A stretch of DNA of 8,754 bases from an uncultured Campylobacteraceae bacterium. GTDB taxonomy: Bacteria; Campylobacterota; Campylobacteria; Campylobacterales; Arcobacteraceae. This document shows positions 1 through 5,089 of the stretch, piece after piece. A program made the translations under genes and the position numbers. The notes under the pieces were generated by a model. That model saw only the letters and a program-made list of their open reading frames with translations, searched no databases and was not told the origin of the DNA. The first letter of the stretch is position 1. Each line of letters begins with the position of its first letter. The DNA is taken from positions 1 through 8,754 of the forward strand of contig CAJXPH010000108.1 in the NCBI GenBank assembly GCA_913057765.1, written 5' to 3'.

Positions 1-25
1 GCTCGGAGATGTGTATAAGAGACAG
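1..25 (+). other. Nextera (Tn5) Read-2 sequencing adapter, not genomic
   Basis: These bases match the 3' part of the Illumina Nextera Read 2 transposase adapter. Bases 7-25 are the 19-bp Tn5 mosaic end AGATGTGTATAAGAGACAG. Genomic sequence starts at 26. A GTG at 11 is in frame with the downstream kinase, so automatic gene calling gives a false start beginning MYKRQ; those five residues are adapter translation. Confidence 0.98.
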
Positions 26-535
26 GATTATATGTCTAATACAATAGATGACTTTAGAAACTTTTTTAAAAGTGATAAGAAAAAAGAACTTGTCAGTATA
101 AATTATATTGTAGATATATCCCTAGAAATGTTAGAAAAGTCCTTTCAAAATATCGATATAAATATTATTAATGGAAAAAATAAACTCCAACCTATATATA
201 TTTATAAAAATGAATTATTACAAGTAATACTAAACATATTAAATAATTCAAAAGATGCTTCAAAAGAAAATAATATTATTAAAAGTGTAATTAAAATTGA
301 TTATAAAGAATATGATTCCTACCAAGTATTATCAATTGAAGATAATGCAGGGGGAATACCAGAGGATATTATAAATAAAATCTTTGATCCTTACTTTTCT
401 ACAAAAAATAAAAAAAATGGTACGGGATTAGGATTATATATGTGCAAAACTATTATAGAAAAACATTGCAATGGAAATATAAAAGCTGAGAATAAAAATA
501 ATGGTGTCTGTTTTGAGATTAAAATAGAGAAATAA
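26..535 (+). CDS. Sensor histidine kinase, C-terminal part only (5'-truncated by fragment end)
   Basis: The 169 visible residues are the end of the dimerization helix plus the whole HATPase_c ATP-binding domain; any sensor region and the phosphoacceptor histidine lie off the left edge. Residues 1-14 of the visible part (DYMSNTIDDFRNFF) match the second helix of the histidine-containing domain of the other two kinases here. The N box is at visible residues 70-78 (NILNNSKDA), the G1 box DNAGGIP at 106-112, the F box IFDPYFSTK at 119-127, and the G2 box NGTGLGLYM at 131-139. All ATP-binding motifs look intact. It is closest to the kinase at 1550-3046, sharing the G2 run GTGLGLYMCKTI. No receiver domain follows. 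The reading frame is open to the left edge, so no start can be given. Signal and partner cannot be inferred. Confidence 0.93.
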   Translation, partial: DYMSNTIDDFRNFFKSDKKKELVSINYIVDISLEMLEKSFQNIDINIINGKNKLQPIYIYKNELLQVILNILNNSKDASKENNIIKSVIKIDYKEYDSYQVLSIEDNAGGIPEDIINKIFDPYFSTKNKKNGTGLGLYMCKTIIEKHCNGNIKAENKNNGVCFEIKIEK

Positions 536-555
536 AAAGAGAAGTCTCTCTTTTT
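534..555. terminator. Bidirectional intrinsic terminator between convergent genes
   Basis: A perfect 9-bp inverted repeat: AAAAAGAGA at 534-542, loop AGTC at 543-546, TCTCTTTTT at 547-555. It begins inside the stop codon of the plus-strand kinase fragment and lies 17 bp past the stop of the minus-strand dUTPase gene. Each strand reads A-run, stem, T-run, so it can act in both directions. The stem is AT-rich with few G-C pairs, so efficiency is uncertain. Confidence 0.72.
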
Positions 556-572
556 ATTTAAGTTTTTATAAC

Positions 573-1490
573 TTATCCTGGGTAGCTATCTTCTAGTTGA
601 GAATAAAGGTCATCAAAACCAACATCTTCCATAGTCTCTAATATTGCAACCATAACAACATTATCTTCATCACCATTCCATTCTTTTATATAAGTTCCTT
701 CTTTGTAGCCATGATCTTGTCTAAATTTATTTAAACAGTTTTTACCAATATACAATTTTTGAAGCCATGTAAATGATAAACCAGATATTTTACAACATCT
801 AAAGAATTGGTCAATAAATCTCTCAATTCCACTAAATGAAGGCATATTCCCAGTTTCAATTGCTAATGAAATATATGATAGTTTTTCTGATTCTTTTACC
901 ATTGCTTTAACATCTACATCTTCTACTGCTTCATAAATACAATGTGTATTTACTAATGACACAGCTTTAGGTACATTTGTTTCTTGTAAAATATAAGACA
1001 TTAAGAAATGCCAAATATCAACTAATTCAACATGTATATTATTCATATCAGGTTCAGCATTAATATTTTTCCAATGCTTCCATGGAGTAGAATCAATTAA
1101 TTCTGCAACTTCCATATGAATACATCTAAGCCAATTAATATCTTTTCCAAATCTATTTACACCTAATTCCCAATTTTTTCCATTTGTTGAATCATTTAGT
1201 TCTTTTTGTAATAAGAACATCTCTTCAAGTTTATGAGGGAAAGATGAAGCTTCATCTAATAACTCTGCTAAAGGTAAACATTCTTCAATTAAACTATCAA
1301 GTGAAATACTATTTGGTAAATCTTTATCGCCTTTTAACAAATGAATTATTAATGATATTGTATAAGGTACTTCATCTTTTTCTTCCCATTCAAGGATATC
1401 AGCTGGTGTTACACCAATATAATGTACAAAATCTTCAATTGTAACAAAACCAAGTGATTTAATACTATCTTTTAAGTCTTTATATAACAA
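573..1490 (-). CDS. dut: Dimeric (all-alpha) dUTP diphosphatase with N-terminal HTH-like extension
   Basis: Predicted to hydrolyse dUTP to dUMP and pyrophosphate in the cytoplasm, keeping uracil out of DNA and supplying dUMP for dTMP synthesis. It belongs to the all-alpha NTP pyrophosphatase type, not the trimeric beta type. The metal-binding signature is visible: E127 and E130 in HMEVAELID, then E155 and D158 in VELVDIWHF. The C-terminal nucleotide motif is at 248-277, including GKNCLNKFRQDHGYKEG and WNGDEDN. The catalytic part starts near residue 88, giving about 218 residues, close to the Campylobacter enzyme as I recall it (about 229). The first 86 residues are extra; residues 15-42 (TIEDFVHYIGVTPADILEWE) read like an XRE-type helix-turn-helix. 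The start is TTG with AGGAG 7 nt upstream; ATG at 1220-1218 (residue 91) would give a core-only protein but has poorly spaced Shine-Dalgarno. It is the last gene of the minus-strand block, 59 bp after the kinase gene. Confidence 0.93.
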   Translation of the reverse strand: MLYKDLKDSIKSLGFVTIEDFVHYIGVTPADILEWEEKDEVPYTISLIIHLLKGDKDLPNSISLDSLIEECLPLAELLDEASSFPHKLEEMFLLQKELNDSTNGKNWELGVNRFGKDINWLRCIHMEVAELIDSTPWKHWKNINAEPDMNNIHVELVDIWHFLMSYILQETNVPKAVSLVNTHCIYEAVEDVDVKAMVKESEKLSYISLAIETGNMPSFSGIERFIDQFFRCCKISGLSFTWLQKLYIGKNCLNKFRQDHGYKEGTYIKEWNGDEDNVVMVAILETMEDVGFDDLYSQLEDSYPG

Positions 1491-1497
1491 ATTATTA

Positions 1498-1502
1498 CTC
1501 CT
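1498..1502 (-). promoter_or_regulatory. Ribosome-binding site supporting a TTG start (dUTPase)
   Basis: The minus strand reads AGGAG followed by 7 nt and then TTG at 1490-1488. This strong site decides the start of the HTH-dUTPase in favour of the long form. Confidence 0.8.
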
Positions 1503-1549
1503 AAAATTAAAGCTTATATTTTACACAAATATTACTTTACATAAAATCA

Positions 1550-3046
1550 TTACCCTTTTGGTAATTCTATTTTAAAAACAGCACCATTTTCTGAATTAGT
1601 GACTGAAAGTTTTCCTTTACTATGCTTTTCAACAATAGTTTTACACATATACAATCCTAATCCTGTACCATTTTTATTAGATTTTGTAGAAAAATACGGT
1701 TCAAAGATTTTACTGACAATGTCTTCTGGTATTCCCCCTGCGTTATCTTCTATTTCAATAACAACATAATTTGGTTCGTCATAGTATTTAATAAAAATCT
1801 TTCTTTCTTCAATCTTTCTTTCAATTAAAACATCTCGTGCATTTTTAACTAAATTAATTAACACTTGAACTAATTCATTTATATGAACCATTATTTCAAT
1901 ATCTGTTTTTGAATCTAAAACTACATCAATTGAATCAGCTTTTGTCATGAAAGATAAAAAATCTAATGCTTTATTAATGACTTCTCCAACAGGTACTTTT
2001 TCTTGTGGTTTATCTGGTAAAAAGAAATCTCTAAAATCATCAATTGTTTTACTCATATATTCAAGCTGTTTACCAATACCATCAACTACTTGATCTAATA
2101 ACTCGTCAGGAATATCACCTTCAAGAACTTTATTTAAAGGTAATTTCTGAATTAAAATTGATACAGCTTGAAGTGGTTGTCTCCATTGATGAGCAATCAT
2201 ACTAATCATTTCACCCATAGCAGCAGCTTTTGATTGTTCAACAAGAATACTTTGTTGTTCTTCTAAATCTTTTTTTGAAGTTATATCTTGCCTGATTGCA
2301 TCATACGATTTAAAATTTCCATTTGCATCATAATTTGGTGTAATTATTACATCAACCCAATATGAAGAACCATTTTTTCTTTTGTTTTTAAGCTCTCCAC
2401 GCCAAGTATCACCACTAAGGACTGTATCCCATAAGTCTTTATAAATATCACTACTTATATCAGGATGTCTGATAATATTATGACTTTGACCTATTAATTC
2501 CTCTTCTGCATAACCAGAAACTCTACAGAAAGCCTCCGAAACATCAATGATAATACCATCTTTATCCGTACTAGACATAATCACATACTTATCTACAATT
2601 TTACTTGACTTTGATAATTCTTTTTCAACATCAAGGACAGAAAGAGAGTACTTATCTAATACGCCGGAAAAGTTTTTTTCAAATATAAAATTTATCTCTT
2701 TTTCTATTTGTAGATTAGTTATTTTTAAGTCATATGTATATTCAATTAATGCATTCTTAAAACCTGTACAAATTTTAAATAATTCAGAAGCAGTAATATT
2801 CTTATTTTTCAAGTATAAGATAAGCTCATCAATAACAGGACAATCACCTATTAGTTTTTCATCATTTACTATGTCAATATAATAATCGATAACACCTATT
2901 GCATATTTTCGAACAAATACCTCTCTACTAATATCATGTTTTTTTAAAATACTTAAAACTTCACTATCACTAATCCAATATTTTATTATTGAAATTTTAT
3001 TTCTTTTATATTCTGATATATAGTTTTTTAATATAAAAAATTTCAT
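1550..3046 (-). CDS. Cytoplasmic sensor histidine kinase with Aer-like PAS domain
   Basis: 498 residues, with no signal peptide or convincing membrane segment, so probably soluble. Residues 1-150 are a mostly helical region I cannot name; it includes GDCPVIDELILYLKNKNI (67-84) and might be a globin-like or RsbR-type sensor. A PAS domain spans about 155-257. Its run HNIIRHPD (189-196), with W215 and YWV (229-231), matches the PAS of the aerotaxis receptor Aer, which binds FAD and senses redox state; flavin binding here is inferred. The dimerization domain carries H286 in MIAHQWRQPL. The ATPase domain has the N box around N398-D405, the G1 box DNAGGIP (434-440), the F box IFEPYFSTK (447-455) and the G2 box NGTGLGLYM (459-467). 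No receiver domain is present and no response regulator is nearby. Its ATG overlaps the stop of the upstream small gene by 4 nt (ATGA), and its own Shine-Dalgarno is weak, so translational coupling is likely. Confidence 0.94.
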   Translation of the reverse strand: MKFFILKNYISEYKRNKISIIKYWISDSEVLSILKKHDISREVFVRKYAIGVIDYYIDIVNDEKLIGDCPVIDELILYLKNKNITASELFKICTGFKNALIEYTYDLKITNLQIEKEINFIFEKNFSGVLDKYSLSVLDVEKELSKSSKIVDKYVIMSSTDKDGIIIDVSEAFCRVSGYAEEELIGQSHNIIRHPDISSDIYKDLWDTVLSGDTWRGELKNKRKNGSSYWVDVIITPNYDANGNFKSYDAIRQDITSKKDLEEQQSILVEQSKAAAMGEMISMIAHQWRQPLQAVSILIQKLPLNKVLEGDIPDELLDQVVDGIGKQLEYMSKTIDDFRDFFLPDKPQEKVPVGEVINKALDFLSFMTKADSIDVVLDSKTDIEIMVHINELVQVLINLVKNARDVLIERKIEERKIFIKYYDEPNYVVIEIEDNAGGIPEDIVSKIFEPYFSTKSNKNGTGLGLYMCKTIVEKHSKGKLSVTNSENGAVFKIELPKG

Positions 3047-3219
3047 GATTGATTATTCTTAATTTCATAAAAAGAACAATCAACACCACTACTTTTTTTC
3101 ACTACAACAGAAGGAATTGTTTTTGATTTAAAACCATAAGCATTACAACCGTGAGGTTTTGCTTGTTCCCAAGTAACATAATAAAATTTACATTTTTGAC
3201 AAACTATTTTTCTATTCAT
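3043..3219 (-). CDS. Small four-cysteine protein (58 aa), probable zinc-binding, function unknown
   Basis: A short gene read from ATG 3219-3217 to TGA 3045-3043. The protein begins MNRKIVCQKCKFYYVTW and ends in YEIKNNQS. Four cysteines, C7 and C10 (CQKC), C25 (in PHGC) and C48 (in VDC), could bind one zinc ion in a zinc-ribbon-like fold; H23 is another possible ligand. The middle (YGFKSKTIPS, 28-37) looks like a conserved motif, and I believe similar small proteins occur in other epsilonproteobacteria, but I can assign no function. The gene begins 23 bp after the recR stop and its stop overlaps the kinase start in ATGA, so it sits between the two in one transcription unit. It has no good Shine-Dalgarno (an AGG lies about 13 nt upstream). 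Its fit between neighbours and Cys pattern argue it is real. Confidence 0.82.
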   Translation of the reverse strand: MNRKIVCQKCKFYYVTWEQAKPHGCNAYGFKSKTIPSVVVKKSSGVDCSFYEIKNNQS

Positions 3220-3242
3220 AAATAATATTTTACCTAATCTAC

Positions 3243-3815
3243 TTAAATATTAACTTTACTTTCTATAGCTTTAGCTAAAGACAATATATCAACATTTTCT
3301 AAACTAACTCCAGTAGGAACACCTTGTGCAATTTTTGTAAAGTTTATATTGAAATCCTTTAACTTATCTTCTATAAATAAGATAAAAGCATCATTTGATA
3401 ATGATGGAGTAATTGCAAATAGAATATCTTTTACAGAATTCTCTTTAACAAAATTTAACATTTTATCTATAGATTCATGTTCTAATTCCTCAATTACAAA
3501 ATATAAACCATCAAATTGTTTTGATTCTTCAATTATAAATATATCTTTTGCACTATGTACAATACAAGCTTTAGTTTTATTTCTACTATCATCTAAACAT
3601 ACTTCGCATATTTCATGTTCACTCATAGATCCACAATTAACACACTTCTTTATATTTCTTAGTGCATTTTCAATACTATGAGCAATTTTAATTCCACTAT
3701 AACTATCAGTCATAACTATATGATAAGCAAGTCTAAGTGCAGATTTTTTACCAATTGTGGGTAATGATTCAAATGCTTCAACTAAATCATAAAACTTTTC
3801 TAATCCTTTTTTCAT
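3243..3815 (-). CDS. recR: Recombination mediator protein RecR
   Basis: RecR works with RecO (and RecF) to load RecA on single-stranded DNA at gaps and stalled forks. At 190 residues it is slightly shorter than E. coli RecR (about 200). The N-terminal helix-hairpin-helix is at about 8-30 (ESLPTIGKKSALRLAYH). A four-cysteine zinc finger follows: C58, C61, C70 and C73. The Toprim domain starts near residue 84 (ACIVHSAKDIFIIEES), and the C-terminal motif KIAQGVPTGVSLENVD is at 161-176. Two oddities: the acidic residue expected in the first Toprim strand (VVES in E. coli) is His, H87; and the stretch after YFVI is about 8 residues shorter than in E. coli and lacks the LSPLDGIG loop. From memory, Campylobacter RecR also has the shorter loop. 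The ATG has no Shine-Dalgarno and lies 6 nt from a TATAAT, suggesting a leaderless transcript. First gene of the minus-strand block. Confidence 0.95.
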   Translation of the reverse strand: MKKGLEKFYDLVEAFESLPTIGKKSALRLAYHIVMTDSYSGIKIAHSIENALRNIKKCVNCGSMSEHEICEVCLDDSRNKTKACIVHSAKDIFIIEESKQFDGLYFVIEELEHESIDKMLNFVKENSVKDILFAITPSLSNDAFILFIEDKLKDFNINFTKIAQGVPTGVSLENVDILSLAKAIESKVNI

Positions 3816-3821
3816 ACGCGG

Positions 3822-3827
3822 ATTATA
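3822..3827 (-). promoter_or_regulatory. -10 element of recR promoter (leaderless candidate)
   Basis: The minus strand reads TATAAT at 3827-3822, a perfect sigma-70 -10 box, followed by CCGCGT and then the recR ATG. A normal start 7 nt downstream of the box would fall on the A of the ATG. No clear -35 is seen, which is usual for epsilonproteobacterial promoters. Confidence 0.65.
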
Positions 3828-3850
3828 TCTAACCTTAATGGATATTTAGA

Positions 3851-3856
3851 TAAAAT
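3851..3856 (+). promoter_or_regulatory. -10 element of dnaJ promoter
   Basis: TAAAAT in the context TTAGATAAAATCGCG, lying 28 nt before the dnaJ start codon. Transcription from about 3863 would give a leader of about 22 nt that includes the AGGAG site. Its -35 position would overlap the -10 of the opposite recR promoter. I see no CIRCE (HrcA) or HAIR (HspR) heat-shock operator. Confidence 0.55.
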
Positions 3857-3872
3857 CGCGGAAATTATATTT

Positions 3873-3877
3873 AGGAG
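3873..3877 (+). promoter_or_regulatory. Ribosome-binding site supporting a TTG start (dnaJ)
   Basis: AGGAG followed by 7 nt and then TTG at 3885-3887. The same motif and spacing occur before the TTG of the dUTPase gene. This, plus the J domain beginning directly after, fixes the start. Confidence 0.82.
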
Positions 3878-3884
3878 TTAGTAA

Positions 3885-5018
3885 TTGACTGAAATAGATT
3901 ATTATGAATTATTAGAAGTTACTAAGGGTAGTGATAAGAGTACTATAAAAAAAGCCTATAGAAAAATGGCTATGAAATATCACCCAGATAAAAACCCTGG
4001 TGATCATGAAGCAGAAGAAAACTTCAAAGCAGTAAATGAAGCATATCAAGTATTAAGTGATGATGAAAAAAGACAAATATATGATAGACATGGAAAAGCT
4101 GGACTTGAAGGTCATGGACAAGGTAGAGGATTCTCTGGTGGAGGATTTGATGATTTAGGTTCTATTTTTGAAGATATGTTCAGTGGTTCAGGATTTGGCG
4201 GATTTGGTGGAAGTTCAAGAGGTCGGGAGAGAAAAAGTTATAACTATAACTTAGATGTTGCGATTGAACTTGAAATTGAATTCAATGAAGCAATTTTTGG
4301 ATGTAAAAAAGAGATTAAATATCCTCATAAATCAGCATGTAAAGATTGTAAAGGTACTGGTGCTAAAAATGGTAAACTAAGTATATGTACACAATGTAAT
4401 GGACAAGGGCAAGTACACATGAGACAAGGGTTTATGACTTTTGCTCAAACATGTCCTCATTGTGAAGGTTCAGGACAAGCCGCAAGTACTAAATGTAAGA
4501 CGTGTACGGGTTCAGGATATAAAGAAACAAAAGAAAAATTTGAAGTAAATATTCCTGAAGGCGTGAACAATGGGAATAGAATTAGAGTTTCAAATAAAGG
4601 AAATACTGCACCTGATGGTACAAGAGGAGATTTATATTTACAAATAAAAGTAAAAGAAGATTCTCATTTTGTTAGACATGATGATGATATTTATATTGAA
4701 GTTCCTATTTTCTTTACACAAGTAGCACTTGGAGCATCTATTGAAATTCCTGGATTACGGGGAAAACTAGATCTTAAAATTCCTGCAGGAACAAAAGATA
4801 AAGAACAATTCAAATTTAATGATGAAGGTGTTACCTCTGTTCAAGGTTATGGAAAAGGTGATTTAATTGTACAAATTAAAATTAAATATCCTAAAGCCTT
4901 AAACAAAGAACAAACAGAACTTTTACAAAAACTTCAAGATAGTTTTGGAGTTGAGAGTAAACCCCACGAATCAAATTTCGAAGGAATGTTTGAAAAAGTT
5001 AAAAAATGGTTTGCATAA
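3885..5018 (+). CDS. dnaJ: Chaperone protein DnaJ (Hsp40)
   Basis: Co-chaperone that binds unfolded protein and stimulates the ATPase of DnaK in the cytoplasm. At 377 residues it is the usual length of a full type I DnaJ. The J domain is at about 5-70 (DYYELLEV) with the catalytic HPD at 33-35. The Gly/Phe-rich linker is at about 74-112 (FSGGGF, GSGFGGFGGS). The zinc domain is at about 139-213 with four CxxCxGxG motifs: CKDCKGTG (152), CTQCNGQG (168), CPHCEGSG (190) and CKTCTGSG (204). The C-terminal substrate-binding domains and a dimerization tail complete it. Nothing is missing. It starts with TTG behind a strong AGGAG. It is divergent from recR; in Campylobacter jejuni the two genes are, from memory, close together with the racRS two-component genes between them, which are absent here. 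A hairpin at 5044-5089 may end its transcript. Confidence 0.98.
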   Translation: MTEIDYYELLEVTKGSDKSTIKKAYRKMAMKYHPDKNPGDHEAEENFKAVNEAYQVLSDDEKRQIYDRHGKAGLEGHGQGRGFSGGGFDDLGSIFEDMFSGSGFGGFGGSSRGRERKSYNYNLDVAIELEIEFNEAIFGCKKEIKYPHKSACKDCKGTGAKNGKLSICTQCNGQGQVHMRQGFMTFAQTCPHCEGSGQAASTKCKTCTGSGYKETKEKFEVNIPEGVNNGNRIRVSNKGNTAPDGTRGDLYLQIKVKEDSHFVRHDDDIYIEVPIFFTQVALGASIEIPGLRGKLDLKIPAGTKDKEQFKFNDEGVTSVQGYGKGDLIVQIKIKYPKALNKEQTELLQKLQDSFGVESKPHESNFEGMFEKVKKWFA

Positions 5019-5043
5019 TTTAACTAAATATTATTATTACTAA

Positions 5044-5089
5044 ATTATAAACCTTATTTGACTATAATAATTTAAATAAGGTTTATAAT
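5044..5089 (+). repeat. Perfect 16-bp inverted repeat covering RBS and start of the triple-sensor kinase gene
   Basis: ATTATAAACCTTATTT (5044-5059) and AAATAAGGTTTATAAT (5074-5089) are exact reverse complements with a 14-nt spacer (5060-5073). The right arm contains the Shine-Dalgarno AAGG (5078-5081) and the first two bases of the ATG. The spacer contains TATAAT. As RNA read through from dnaJ the hairpin would hide the ribosome-binding site and might also act as a terminator; as DNA it could be an operator around the -10 box. Confidence 0.85.
5063..5068 (+). promoter_or_regulatory. Candidate -10 element inside the inverted-repeat spacer
   Basis: TATAAT, a consensus -10 box, lies 19 nt before the ATG at 5088. 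Transcription would begin near 5075, giving a leader of about 13 nt that still includes AAGG but only the right arm of the repeat, so the hairpin could not form in this transcript. No clear -35. Confidence 0.55.

Larger units (their letters stand above)
3817..3860. repeat. Imperfect inverted repeat spanning the recR/dnaJ divergent promoters
   Basis: The left arm CGCGGATTATATCTAA (3817-3832) and right arm TTAGATAAAATCGCG (3846-3860) are reverse complements except for one extra G and one A/T difference, separated by 13 bp. Each arm contains one of the two -10 elements. The symmetry may just mean two similar promoters facing away from each other, or it may be a binding site for a dimeric regulator. 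Confidence 0.65.

Noticed and set aside
1..25. Tn5 or IS50 end suggesting a transposon boundary
   Set aside because: The mosaic ends are joined to Illumina adapter, index and P5 sequence at the two extremities, so they come from library preparation, not a resident transposon.
26..535. Kinase pseudogene lacking its sensor and histidine
   Set aside because: The gene is cut by the adapter junction at 26 and its visible motifs are intact, so truncation is technical.
1184..1444. Plus-strand open frame of 86 codons
   Set aside because: It lies wholly antisense to the dUTPase gene, resembles no family I know, and has no ribosome-binding site; it is a shadow of the real gene.
1503..1549. Separate promoter for the dUTPase gene
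   Set aside because: The AT-rich gap has TAAAAT-like strings on the minus strand, but nothing distinguishes them from background at this base composition.
2547..2882. Plus-strand open frame of 111 codons
   Set aside because: Antisense to the PAS kinase; low-complexity Ser/Ile/Phe-rich translation typical of reverse reading of an AT-rich gene.
3349..3681. Plus-strand open frame of 110 codons
   Set aside because: Antisense to recR, which is unmistakable; composition is that of a shadow frame.
3816..3884. CIRCE or HAIR heat-shock operator before dnaJ
   Set aside because: The inverted repeat here does not match TTAGCACTC-type or CTTGAGT-type arms; it coincides with the two -10 boxes.
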